Positions 19,943 to 27,712 of a stretch of 64,000 nt of DNA are shown here, in pieces. Position 1 is the first letter of the stretch; each line of letters begins with the position of its first letter. The notes under the pieces were generated by a model. The model was not told where the DNA came from, did not search any database, and saw nothing but the letters and a program-made list of their open reading frames with translations. Origin of the DNA: PGZG01 sp046292765 (GTDB lineage: Bacteria > Pseudomonadota > Gammaproteobacteria > Pseudomonadales > Alcanivoracaceae); the NCBI GenBank assembly GCA_046292765.1, contig JBKBQA010000002.1, forward strand, positions 620,001-684,000, given 5' to 3'. The translations under genes and the position numbers were made by a program.

Positions 19943-20755
19943 TCACTCCGGGATAGCGCTGACGCGGATACCATCGTCGCCGCGGACCAGCAGCCAGTCA
20001 AACTGTGCCGGCACCCGGGTGAAAAACTCGTTCCGATCCAGCACCGCCACCCAATCCTGACCCTGCCGACGCCATGCGGGTTCCCCGCTGTTACGGACTA
20101 TCTCGGCTGTTTCCGGGAAAAAGACCCACTGCGACGGATTGCCGGGAAACAATGCCCGCGGCATCCGCAACCGCACCTGATTACCCGATACGGTAAAGTG
20201 GCTGCCCGCCGCAGCCTCGCGGGGCTGCCGACGTGCACTGCGATCGAAGTCTGCCTGCCAGCGCGAATCCGCCTGCACCGCTGCGGCCAACGTCACGGTC
20301 AGGGCGTAATCCGCCGCGCCGGGAATACAGGCCTCTTCACACACCAGCCAACTGGCACTGGCCTCGATTTGAAGTGGCCCGGGCGGCAGGTCCGGCGGTA
20401 GTGGCAGCAGGGCCGGCAGCAAGACCCTGTCCTTGTAGCCAAAGTTGACCAGCTGGGCATCCAGCGGCACCCGTTGCGGCAACGGCCAGAGAAACTGCAC
20501 CTGGTGATCCTCTCCTGCCACCTTCACCGTCATCTGCGTCTCAAGCCCGGAATCACCGGGATTCTGCCAGTAGGTGTGCCAGCCTTGGTCATGCTCCAGC
20601 AGCAAGCCAAGCATGAGCACTCCACCCGGAGTAACACTGCTATGCTGGCTCACCAAACGCGACTGCAGGTAATCGGTACGCACCGCCTCGGCAACCGCTT
20701 TGAGGGGTGCCGTCATCAGCAACGTCATCAACATCAGAGTCGCCATAATTCGCAT
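19943..20755 (-). CDS. DsbD N-terminal-type domain protein
   Basis: Exported protein of 270 residues related to the periplasmic alpha domain of DsbD. It has a Sec signal (about 1-22), then SRLVSQHSSVTPGG, HTYWQNPGDSG, a WPLPQR segment and WLVCEEACIPG, whose two cysteines match the redox pair of the DsbD alpha domain. The membrane and thioredoxin domains of DsbD are absent, so electrons must come from another membrane protein. AGGAG precedes the ATG. It is followed by the redoxin gene and diverges, with only 73 bases between, from the AAA ATPase gene. Confidence 0.8.
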   Translation of the reverse strand: MRIMATLMLMTLLMTAPLKAVAEAVRTDYLQSRLVSQHSSVTPGGVLMLGLLLEHDQGWHTYWQNPGDSGLETQMTVKVAGEDHQVQFLWPLPQRVPLDAQLVNFGYKDRVLLPALLPLPPDLPPGPLQIEASASWLVCEEACIPGAADYALTVTLAAAVQADSRWQADFDRSARRQPREAAAGSHFTVSGNQVRLRMPRALFPGNPSQWVFFPETAEIVRNSGEPAWRRQGQDWVAVLDRNEFFTRVPAQFDWLLVRGDDGIRVSAIPE

Positions 20756-20828
20756 TGCCTGCTCCTGCGCTATGATGGCCCCTCAGCATAACGGATTACC
20801 GCCACCGATGCGGTCAAGGGAGAGCAGT

Positions 20829-23195
20829 ATGGGAGTCAGGGGATGTCTGATAATGGCGCTGCTGGCGCTGTGGAGTGGCATGGCCAACGCCAGCAATCTG
20901 CTCTGCCCCGATGACCAGATGCCCGTGACCGAGTGCCTCGACCAGTGGATCAGCATCAGCGGGGCCGACGTCGACGCAAGTATCAATGCCAGCCCCGGCG
21001 ATCAGGCACAGCGCTGGCAGTCGCTGGAGCAGGCCCGCCACGAGCTGCTGATCTGGCGCGAGACGCTCACCGATGATGATATCAAGGCCAGCGCCGACGC
21101 CGCCCTTTCGCGCATGGATCGACTGGAGCAACAGTTGCTGGATCACTACCGGCAGGGCTGGGCCGTCACCTCGCTTGGCGAAGGACTCTTGGGCAATGAT
21201 CCTCTGACCACCCTGCCGGGCATCTTCGCCCTGGAGAGCCGCACGGCCAGCGATGCCCTTTGGGACCTCCAAGCACGCTGGCAGAACCGACTGGACGACA
21301 GCTCTGCCGGACTAACCCGCTATCGTGATTTGGTGGGCACTGTGCTGGTGCTGGGTCTGGCGGTGGCTGTTTTTATCATGCTGCACCGGCTGGCACGGCG
21401 CAGCACCGGCACCCTGCTGCAGATTCACAATCTGATGATCGAGCGGGCCGCCAAACGACGCTGGATGACGGCGCTTGCTCGCCTGTTCCGCGGTGCGGCG
21501 CCGCTGGCGCCGTGGATTGTACTCTGGCTGTTATTAAGTGGCTTTGCGGCAGTGTTCTCCGGCAGCAATGCTGCGCTGCTACTGTGGTGGGTGCCGCTTG
21601 CCCATCTCTACATCCTTTACGGCATCGCGTGCCTGCTGGCGGAGTGGCTGTTGCTGCGCGTGACCAGCGCCGCTGGCGTATTCCTGAACAACGAACAGAA
21701 CAGCTATCTGGCATTACACGCCCGCAGCCGGGTGCGCTGGATGATCTGGCCCTGGGTTGTGCTGTATGTGATCGACCACTGGATTGGCCCCTCTCTGCTG
21801 TATCGTCTGATCGAGCTCACGGGCTATCTGGTGATCTGGTTTGCGCTCGGCTCGCTGCTCCGGATTCGCCGCCAGGACTATGTCACCAGCCTGCAACGAC
21901 TGCTTCCGGCAACACTGGATCCGCTGGCAGAGAAGCTGCTGTCCGAAAAGCGCTTTGTCTGGAATGCCGCACTCTGGCTACCGCTGCAGTTGCTGCTTTT
22001 CACCCGCCAGTATCTGGATCAATTGCTATCCGATTTCGACTGGTATCGCAGCCTCAGTGCTCGCTGGTTCAGGATGCGCACCCAATCCCAGGTGGAGCAG
22101 GAAGATGGCGAGATCGCAGAGGAGGAAATCTGTGAGCAGTATGAACAATGGTTTACTGCGGAAGGTCCTGATGAGGTGCGCCTGCCGTCAATTGATACCG
22201 GCTTGTTGCATGCCATGCGCAAGCCCGTCGACGCCTGGTACAACGACCGCACTGACGAAAACACCCTGCTGATTACCGGTGAGAAAGGGATCGGGAAAAG
22301 TGCAGCCCTTGCTCGACTGGATGAGCATATTGGCAAGGAGTTCACCGAGGTTCATACCCATCGCATCAGGGTGCCGGTCAAAAACACCCGCAGGGAATCC
22401 GTGTATCAGATGGTTGGTGAACTGCTTGGCATTGACATGACCGACGGCCCTCGCGCGCTCGTTCAGACAGACAATGCGCGCCATCCGACCGTGATCATGC
22501 TGGATGAGGCACAGAATCTGTTTCTGGCTGAAGTCGGATATCTGGATGGCTGGCGCGCACTGCTGGATCTGACTAATGCCAAAGTGGAAAATCTGTTCTG
22601 GGTCATCGCCATCAATAACCAGAGCTGGGCGTATCTGTGCAATGTATTCGGCCGCGAGTACCAGATGCGCCATGTGGTTCGGGTAAAGCGCTGGAGCCAG
22701 AATGAAATCCGCTCGCTGATCCTGTCGCGCAATCACCTGAGCGGCTACAAGCTACGCTACGATGATATTCTGCTGGCCACCCGGGGGCCGGACGCAGGCA
22801 ACCTTCGCAATGCTGAGCAGCGTTACTTCAGCCTGCTGTGGGACAGTTGCCGTGGCGTACCCTTGACGGCTCTGGACTTGTGGCTGACGTCCATTCGCAC
22901 TGAAGACCGCACCGTGGTGGTGGGCTTGCCCCAGGTGCCCGGCAGCGGTCAATTGGAAACACTGGGGCCGAAGCTGCTTTTTATCTATGCCGCCATCGCC
23001 ACCCACGAGAATCTCACCAGCGAAGAGATCGGCATGGTAACCAACCAACCGGAGAACGTGGTGCGCTACGCGCTGAAGGCAGCCATGGACGCCGAATTCA
23101 TCGCCCGTGGCGACGATGGCCGATACCGGATTACACCACTCTGGTATCACACCGTGATCAGCTACCTGACCAGGAAGAACATGCTGCATGAGTGA
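20829..23195 (+). CDS. Membrane-anchored AAA ATPase
   Basis: Large protein of 788 residues. It begins with a signal-like segment (CLIMALLALWSGMANAS) and a 130-residue extracytoplasmic part with cysteines. About five hydrophobic helices follow between residues 155 and 400 (for example TVLVLGLAVAVFIML, PWIVLWLLLSGFAAVF). Then comes a cytoplasmic ATPase with Walker A GEKGIGKS near 483-490 and Walker B TVIMLDEAQ near 554-562. The ATPase resembles the TniB/ExeA/Orc-like AAA group, and the tail looks like a winged helix (LTSEEIGMVTNQPENVV). GGGAGAG precedes the start at 20829. It overlaps the next gene, an MscS channel, by eight bases. I do not know a named family with this architecture. Confidence 0.78.
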   Translation: MGVRGCLIMALLALWSGMANASNLLCPDDQMPVTECLDQWISISGADVDASINASPGDQAQRWQSLEQARHELLIWRETLTDDDIKASADAALSRMDRLEQQLLDHYRQGWAVTSLGEGLLGNDPLTTLPGIFALESRTASDALWDLQARWQNRLDDSSAGLTRYRDLVGTVLVLGLAVAVFIMLHRLARRSTGTLLQIHNLMIERAAKRRWMTALARLFRGAAPLAPWIVLWLLLSGFAAVFSGSNAALLLWWVPLAHLYILYGIACLLAEWLLLRVTSAAGVFLNNEQNSYLALHARSRVRWMIWPWVVLYVIDHWIGPSLLYRLIELTGYLVIWFALGSLLRIRRQDYVTSLQRLLPATLDPLAEKLLSEKRFVWNAALWLPLQLLLFTRQYLDQLLSDFDWYRSLSARWFRMRTQSQVEQEDGEIAEEEICEQYEQWFTAEGPDEVRLPSIDTGLLHAMRKPVDAWYNDRTDENTLLITGEKGIGKSAALARLDEHIGKEFTEVHTHRIRVPVKNTRRESVYQMVGELLGIDMTDGPRALVQTDNARHPTVIMLDEAQNLFLAEVGYLDGWRALLDLTNAKVENLFWVIAINNQSWAYLCNVFGREYQMRHVVRVKRWSQNEIRSLILSRNHLSGYKLRYDDILLATRGPDAGNLRNAEQRYFSLLWDSCRGVPLTALDLWLTSIRTEDRTVVVGLPQVPGSGQLETLGPKLLFIYAAIATHENLTSEEIGMVTNQPENVVRYALKAAMDAEFIARGDDGRYRITPLWYHTVISYLTRKNMLHE

Positions 23196-24030
23196 CAACA
23201 ACGGTATTGTCAGCGACCTGCTGGGCGTCATTGAGGCGTTCAACATCTATGCCCTGCTGCTGCTGTTTCTTGGCGGCGCACTGATCTTCGTGATCAGCAC
23301 TGGCCTTAACCATTTTAGCAAACGGCTAATGGGGAAAATCCCCACCCGCCGATTTTTGATTCTGCAGGTATCTACCCTGCTCACCTTCGCACTTTACATT
23401 TTTGGCACCATCACGCTGGTGATGAGCGTGCTGAATCCGCCGAGGGAGTTCTTGCTGGCGGCGGCTGGCTCGATCGCGGTGGCGCTGGGCTTCGCCCTGA
23501 AAGACATCGCCGCGTCGCTGGTCGCAGGTATTTTGTTGCTGTTCGACCGCCCCTTCCGGGTTGGCGACCGGGTCACCTTTGGTGGCACCTATGGTGAGAT
23601 CGTATCAATTGGTCTGCGCACTGTCCGCCTGGTGACGCTGGATGACAATCTGGTCACCATTCCCAACTCCCGCTTTATCACCGACGTGGTGGCCTCCGCC
23701 AATGCCGGCGAGCTGGACATGATGGTAGTCACGGATTTTCATGTTGGCCTCGATGCCGATGTCGAAAAGGCGCGACAACTGATTGAGGAAGTTGTGGTCA
23801 CCAGCCGTTACGTCTATCTCAAGAAGCCTGTCACGTTTGCCATCATGGAAGTAGAAGTGGCGCGTACGCTGGGCATTCGTCTGCGCACCAATGCCTATGT
23901 GCTGGATGTGCGTTATGAAAAGGCGTTCCAGAGTGATGTGGTCGTGCGGGTCACCAAGCTGTTCCGGGAGCATGGCATAGCGCGGCCGCTGTTAAACTCA
24001 GGGGAACCTTCAACGGATACGCTGGACTGA
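23188..24030 (+). CDS. MscS-family mechanosensitive channel
   Basis: Small-conductance channel of 280 residues in the inner membrane. Three transmembrane segments come first (ALLLLFLGGALIFVIS; ILQVSTLLTFALYIFGTITL; the pore helix AAAGSIAVALGFALKDIAASLVAG-type region), followed by the MscS beta domain (DRPFRVGDRVTFGGTYGEI, TLDDNLVTIPNSRF) and a cytoplasmic alpha/beta domain. The pore helix shows the Gly/Ala pattern of the family. The ATG lies inside the end of the AAA ATPase gene, so the two are made together. This suggests gating or assembly controlled by the ATPase, which is inference only. Confidence 0.93.
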   Translation: MSDNNGIVSDLLGVIEAFNIYALLLLFLGGALIFVISTGLNHFSKRLMGKIPTRRFLILQVSTLLTFALYIFGTITLVMSVLNPPREFLLAAAGSIAVALGFALKDIAASLVAGILLLFDRPFRVGDRVTFGGTYGEIVSIGLRTVRLVTLDDNLVTIPNSRFITDVVASANAGELDMMVVTDFHVGLDADVEKARQLIEEVVVTSRYVYLKKPVTFAIMEVEVARTLGIRLRTNAYVLDVRYEKAFQSDVVVRVTKLFREHGIARPLLNSGEPSTDTLD

Positions 24031-24060
24031 CTGAAATACCACCCGCCTCGGGAGAGGACG

Positions 24061-25185
24061 ATGTTGCTGTACCGATTCACCCTGATCGTCGCCAGTCTGC
24101 TCGCCATCAGCGGATGCGGCGTCGAGGAGCCGCTGGAGGCCCCTGTCGCTTCCGAGCCTGCGCTGCAGGTCACCACCGAGACAGTGGCATCCGGCCTCGC
24201 CCATCCCTGGGGCATGGCATTTCTGCCAAAGGGCGAAATTCTGGTGACCGAACGGGCCGGCAGAGTGCGGCGGGTTATTGATGGCAAGCTCGATGCCAGC
24301 CCGATCCCGGGCGTACCGGCGGTGGTGGCGCACGGCCAGGGTGGCATGCTCGACATTGCGCTCCATCCCGACTTTACCAACAATCGCCTTGTTTACCTGA
24401 GCTATGCTGCGGCCTGCCCCGAGGGCGGCAAAACCACTGCCGTGGGTCGCGGCAGCTACCGGGATGGCTTACTGCAGCGCTTTACCCCGGTTTTTATCAG
24501 TCATGCGTGCAGCACCAGCGGCCAGCACTTCGGCGGCCGACTGCTGTTTGACCACCAAGGTTATCTGTACCTGACTATCGGCGACCGCGGCGACCGCTAC
24601 CGTGCCCAGAATGGCCGCGATCACGCCGGCACGGTGCTGCGCCTGCACGACGACGGCCGTATTCCGAAAGACAATCCGTTCGTTGAGGACGATGACATCG
24701 ACGATGCCATCTGGAGCTACGGCCATCGCAATCCGCAGGGCATCGCCCTGCACCCGGATGGCAGACAGATCTGGCTGCATGAACATGGCCCGCGCGGCGG
24801 CGATGAAATCAATCAGGTGCTGCCGGGCAGGAATTACGGCTGGCCGCTGGTGACGTTTGGTCGTGAATATTATGGCCCGAAGATCGGTGCCACTGAGATG
24901 GAAGGCATGGAGCCACCACTGAAGCACTGGACGCCTTCGATTGCTCCATCCGGCATGGCGTTTTATCAGGGCGTGGTGTTTCCACAGTGGCAGGGTGATC
25001 TGTTTGTTGGCGCGCTGGCTGGCAAACATCTGGCGCGGGTGCGATTTGATGGGCTACAGGAAGTGGAGGAGGAAAAGCTGCTTGAAGATATGGCCCGCAT
25101 CCGGGATGTGAGAGTGGGGCCGGACGGCTTTTTGTACCTTCTTACCGATGCGCCGGATGGTGCTTTGCTTCGGTTGAAACCTTAA
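24061..25185 (+). CDS. PQQ-dependent aldose sugar dehydrogenase-like lipoprotein
   Basis: Six-bladed beta-propeller oxidoreductase of the glucose/sorbosone dehydrogenase (Asd/YliI) type, 374 residues. A lipoprotein signal ends in ISGC (Cys19). Family hallmarks: SGLAHPWGMAFLPKG, the catalytic-side HGQGGMLDIALHPDF, GGRLLFDHQGYLYLTIGDRG, HRNPQGIALHPDG, HEHGPRGGDEIN and NYGWPLVTFG. Such enzymes oxidise sugars in the periplasm with PQQ. GGGAGAGGAC precedes the ATG, 30 bases after mscS, so it may belong to the same transcript. The stop lies within three tandem AAACCTT units (25177-25197). Confidence 0.9.
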   Translation: MLLYRFTLIVASLLAISGCGVEEPLEAPVASEPALQVTTETVASGLAHPWGMAFLPKGEILVTERAGRVRRVIDGKLDASPIPGVPAVVAHGQGGMLDIALHPDFTNNRLVYLSYAAACPEGGKTTAVGRGSYRDGLLQRFTPVFISHACSTSGQHFGGRLLFDHQGYLYLTIGDRGDRYRAQNGRDHAGTVLRLHDDGRIPKDNPFVEDDDIDDAIWSYGHRNPQGIALHPDGRQIWLHEHGPRGGDEINQVLPGRNYGWPLVTFGREYYGPKIGATEMEGMEPPLKHWTPSIAPSGMAFYQGVVFPQWQGDLFVGALAGKHLARVRFDGLQEVEEEKLLEDMARIRDVRVGPDGFLYLLTDAPDGALLRLKP

Positions 25186-25220
25186 ACCTTAAACCTTAAT
25201 GACGGATTAACTTCACTATC

Positions 25221-25352
25221 GTGCCAGGGCGCAACCGCCGCCACATCCTCCGGGCTGACCGTTCCGCTGCGCTGCACTTGAAGTCACCCTACGGATGTGG
25301 TGGCGTTCACGCCTAACGGAGACACTGCACCACCACAGGTCAGGGGTGAAGC
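25221..25352 (-). repeat. Second repeat module, copy B
   Basis: Inverted counterpart of 16505-16635. On the minus strand it reads the same landmarks, with the internal stem CCACATCC/GGATGTGG replacing CCCTGTCC/GGACAGGG. A 67-base AT-rich spacer similar to that in copy A separates it from core copy B. No gene is seen between the sugar dehydrogenase and etfA. Confidence 0.8.
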
Positions 25353-25419
25353 AAAATCCCGGAAGAATCAAAAAACAAAAGGCGAAAATAGGAGATGGCC
25401 GTAAACAGTAGGATGTGAG

Positions 25420-25548
25420 GCTTGAGTGCCTGTCAGGGGCTGACGGGACTGTGTGAGACAGGGATGTCGAACACAAGCCTACAGGGACGTATTCACGGCG
25501 TGTCTCGGCAACCCCTGACAGGCACTCAAGCCGGAGAGGTTCACTGCC
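25420..25548 (+). repeat. Hairpin repeat core, copy B
   Basis: Perfect 20-bp stem (25420-25439 with 25512-25531) around the conserved loop beginning GGGACTGTGTGAG and containing TTCACGGCGTGTC, then the tail GGTTCACTGCC at 25538-25548. It is in opposite orientation to copy A, 9 kb away. Confidence 0.88.
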
Positions 25549-25584
25549 AAACCCGAACAAGCCCTGAATCAAACCCACTCCAGA

Positions 25585-25620
25585 AACAAAAAGCCCGGCA
25601 CAAAGGCCGGGCTTTTTGTT
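25585..25620. terminator. Terminator downstream of etfA
   Basis: Stem AAAAAGCCCGGC/GCCGGGCTTTTT with a six-base loop and T runs on both strands. It sits 17 bases beyond the etfA stop on the minus strand and can also stop transcription coming from the left. Confidence 0.9.
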
Positions 25621-25636
25621 GGGCTGGAAAAACAGA

Positions 25637-26566
25637 TCAGATCTGCTTTTCCAGCGCCGGTACTGCTTCAAACAGATCGGCAACCAGACCGTAATCAGCC
25701 ACCTGGAAAATCGGCGCTTCTTCGTCCTTGTTGATTGCTACGATCACTTTCGAGTCTTTCATACCAGCCAAGTGCTGAATCGCACCAGAGATGCCCACAG
25801 CAATGTACAGCTGCGGTGCAACGATCTTGCCAGTCTGGCCTACCTGCATATCGTTCGGCACGAAACCGGCATCGACAGCAGCGCGGGAGGCGCCAACAGC
25901 GGCACCCAGCTTGTCAGCAACCTTATACAGCATTTCAAAGTTGTCGCCGTTCTGCATGCCGCGACCGCCGGAAATCACGATCTTGGCAGCGGTCAGCTCC
26001 GGGCGGTCCGACTTGGCCAGCTCTTCGCTGACGAAGCTGGAAACGCCAGCGTCTTTGGCAACGGTAACAGCTTCCACAGAAGCGGAACCGCCTTCTGCAG
26101 CAGCGGCATCAAAGCCGGTAGCACGGACGGTGATCACTTTCACGCTGTCGCTGCTCTGCACGGTAGCAATGGCGTTACCGGCATAGATCGGACGCTTGAA
26201 GGTGTCAGCAGATTCTACCGTGATGATTTCGGAGATCTGCTCGGCATCCAGCAATGCGGCAACGCGCGGGGCAAAGTTTTTGCCGGTGGTGGTGGCCGGA
26301 ATCAGGATATGGCTGTAACCCTTGCCCAGTTCGGCAACCAGATCGGCAACATTTTCAGCCAACTGATGGCCGTAAGCGTCGTTGTCGGCAACCAGTACTT
26401 TGCCAACGCCAGCGATTTTCGCTGCAGCTTCAGCGGCAGCGCCACAGCCTTTGCCAGCAACCAGAACGGTAATGTCGCCACCGATTTTTGCCGCGGCGGT
26501 AACCACGTTCAGGGTGGCGCCCTTGATGGTGCTGTTGTCATGTTCTGCGTAGACGAGGATGCCCAT
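25637..26566 (-). CDS. etfA: Electron transfer flavoprotein alpha subunit
   Basis: FAD-binding subunit of ETF, 309 residues. ETF takes electrons from acyl-CoA, isovaleryl-CoA and glutaryl-CoA dehydrogenases. The N-terminus MGILVYAEHDNSTIKGATLN is typical, and the C-terminal FAD domain shows VISGGRGMQNGDNF, GAAVGASRAAVDAG, PNDMQVGQTGKIVAPQLYIA and GISGAIQHLAGM. The gene starts one base after the etfB stop region on the minus strand, the standard etfBA order. It is followed by a strong terminator. Confidence 0.97.
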   Translation of the reverse strand: MGILVYAEHDNSTIKGATLNVVTAAAKIGGDITVLVAGKGCGAAAEAAAKIAGVGKVLVADNDAYGHQLAENVADLVAELGKGYSHILIPATTTGKNFAPRVAALLDAEQISEIITVESADTFKRPIYAGNAIATVQSSDSVKVITVRATGFDAAAAEGGSASVEAVTVAKDAGVSSFVSEELAKSDRPELTAAKIVISGGRGMQNGDNFEMLYKVADKLGAAVGASRAAVDAGFVPNDMQVGQTGKIVAPQLYIAVGISGAIQHLAGMKDSKVIVAINKDEEAPIFQVADYGLVADLFEAVPALEKQI

Positions 26567-26567
26567 G

Positions 26568-27317
26568 TCAGATCACCTTCGCTTCGTTTTTGAGTTTGCT
26601 GACCAGCTCCTCGACGGAAGCCACCTTGATACCAGCAGAGCGGGCTGCCGGTGCTTCTACTTTCAGGGTCTTGGTGCGTGGCGCGAAATCAACACCCAGA
26701 TCGGCACCGGAGACAGTGTCCAGCTGCTTTTTCTTGGCCTTCATGATGTTCGGCAGCGACGCATAGCGCGGCTCGTTCAGACGCAGGTCGGTGGTGATTA
26801 CCGCCGGCAGCTTCAGTTCAACCGTCTGGAAACCCCCGTCCACTTCACGGGTAACCTTGACCTTGTCACCTTCCACATTCACTTCCGAGGCGAAGGTGCC
26901 CTGACCCATGCCGGTCAGTGCGGCCAGCATCTGGCCGGTCTGGCTGTTGTCGCCATCAATAGCCTGCTTGCCAAGGATAACCAGCTGCGGCTGCTCTTTA
27001 TCAACGATTGCCTTCAGCGCCTTGGCGATCGCCAGCGGCTGAGCATCTTCTTCGGTTTCGATCAGGATCGCGCGGTCGGCACCGAGGGCCATGGCGGTAC
27101 GCAGCTGCTCCTGGGAGGCTTTGCTGCCGACGGTCACGGCAATAATTTCCGTCACGACGCCCTTCTCTTTCAGGCGCACGGCCTCTTCGACGGCGATTTC
27201 GCAGAACGGGTTCATGGCCATTTTCACGTTGGCGAGATCGACGCCGCTGTTATCAGCCTTGACGCGCACCTTGACGTTGTAATCAACGACGCGCTTGATC
27301 GGTACAAGAACCTTCAT
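26568..27317 (-). CDS. etfB: Electron transfer flavoprotein beta subunit
   Basis: AMP-binding beta subunit of ETF, 249 residues. It begins MKVLVPIKRVVDYNVKVRV at 27317 with GAGG seven bases before the ATG. It includes the beta-subunit signature around VEEAVRLKEKG, the AMP-site stretch GKQAIDGDNSQTGQMLAALT and the recognition-loop region LPAVITTDLRLNEPRYASLPNIMKA-type segment. It is co-transcribed with etfA. The 395-base gap up to the ETF-QO gene contains a GGGGGTG/CACCCCC hairpin (27356-27375) in its leader and a PsrA-type palindrome. Confidence 0.97.
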   Translation of the reverse strand: MKVLVPIKRVVDYNVKVRVKADNSGVDLANVKMAMNPFCEIAVEEAVRLKEKGVVTEIIAVTVGSKASQEQLRTAMALGADRAILIETEEDAQPLAIAKALKAIVDKEQPQLVILGKQAIDGDNSQTGQMLAALTGMGQGTFASEVNVEGDKVKVTREVDGGFQTVELKLPAVITTDLRLNEPRYASLPNIMKAKKKQLDTVSGADLGVDFAPRTKTLKVEAPAARSAGIKVASVEELVSKLKNEAKVI

Positions 27318-27538
27318 AGAAGCCTCGGGTTTGTTCCGTTGGTATGGTCGGGACAGGGGGTGGCGGGGCACCCCCCACGAAAGACGCGGTATGGTGACGG
27401 CAGTGCCCGCCGAGGTCAATAGGCCGAAAAGCGCCAAGCGTATGATTTTGCTGCAAATAGAATTCACAGTTTGAGCACGGCGATGACGCACCGGTCAGCC
27501 GATTTCCTTGAAAATCAACCAGTTCGACGGGGATAATC

Positions 27539-27552
27539 CAAACGATCGTTTG
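27539..27552. promoter_or_regulatory. Candidate PsrA operator
   Basis: Perfect 14-base palindrome CAAACGATCGTTTG. It fits the published Pseudomonas PsrA motif, (C/G)AAAC-N2-4-GTTT(G/C), with a four-base spacer. It lies between etfBA and the ETF-QO gene, which are known or predicted PsrA targets. PsrA is a TetR-type repressor released by long-chain fatty acyl ligands. Confidence 0.65.
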
Positions 27553-27625
27553 AATCGGTGTGGCGCCGCACTCCGGATCCGCCCCGGATTGACCGGAATG
27601 ACGCCCGACAATACGTCGCGCAAAG

Positions 27626-27654
27626 TGGTCACTGCCCTGCCCCGTGGCTATACT
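27626..27654 (+). promoter_or_regulatory. Candidate sigma70 promoter of ETF-QO gene
   Basis: TGGTCA (27626-27631) and TATACT (27649-27654) are 17 bases apart, giving a start near 27661 and a leader of about 52 bases. A second possible pair lies upstream at 27589-27617 (TTGACC, TACGTC). Confidence 0.45.
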
Positions 27655-27712
27655 GCGCGCCTTCTGTAATCCCGGGCCCTTTCAGCGCCCGCAACGAGTT
27701 AAGGAGCAAGCT

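Noticed and set aside
25422..25694. Small reading frames across the hairpin repeats (also near 16170-16570)
   Set aside because: Their peptides simply translate the repeat element, and similar ones appear at each copy; no start signals.
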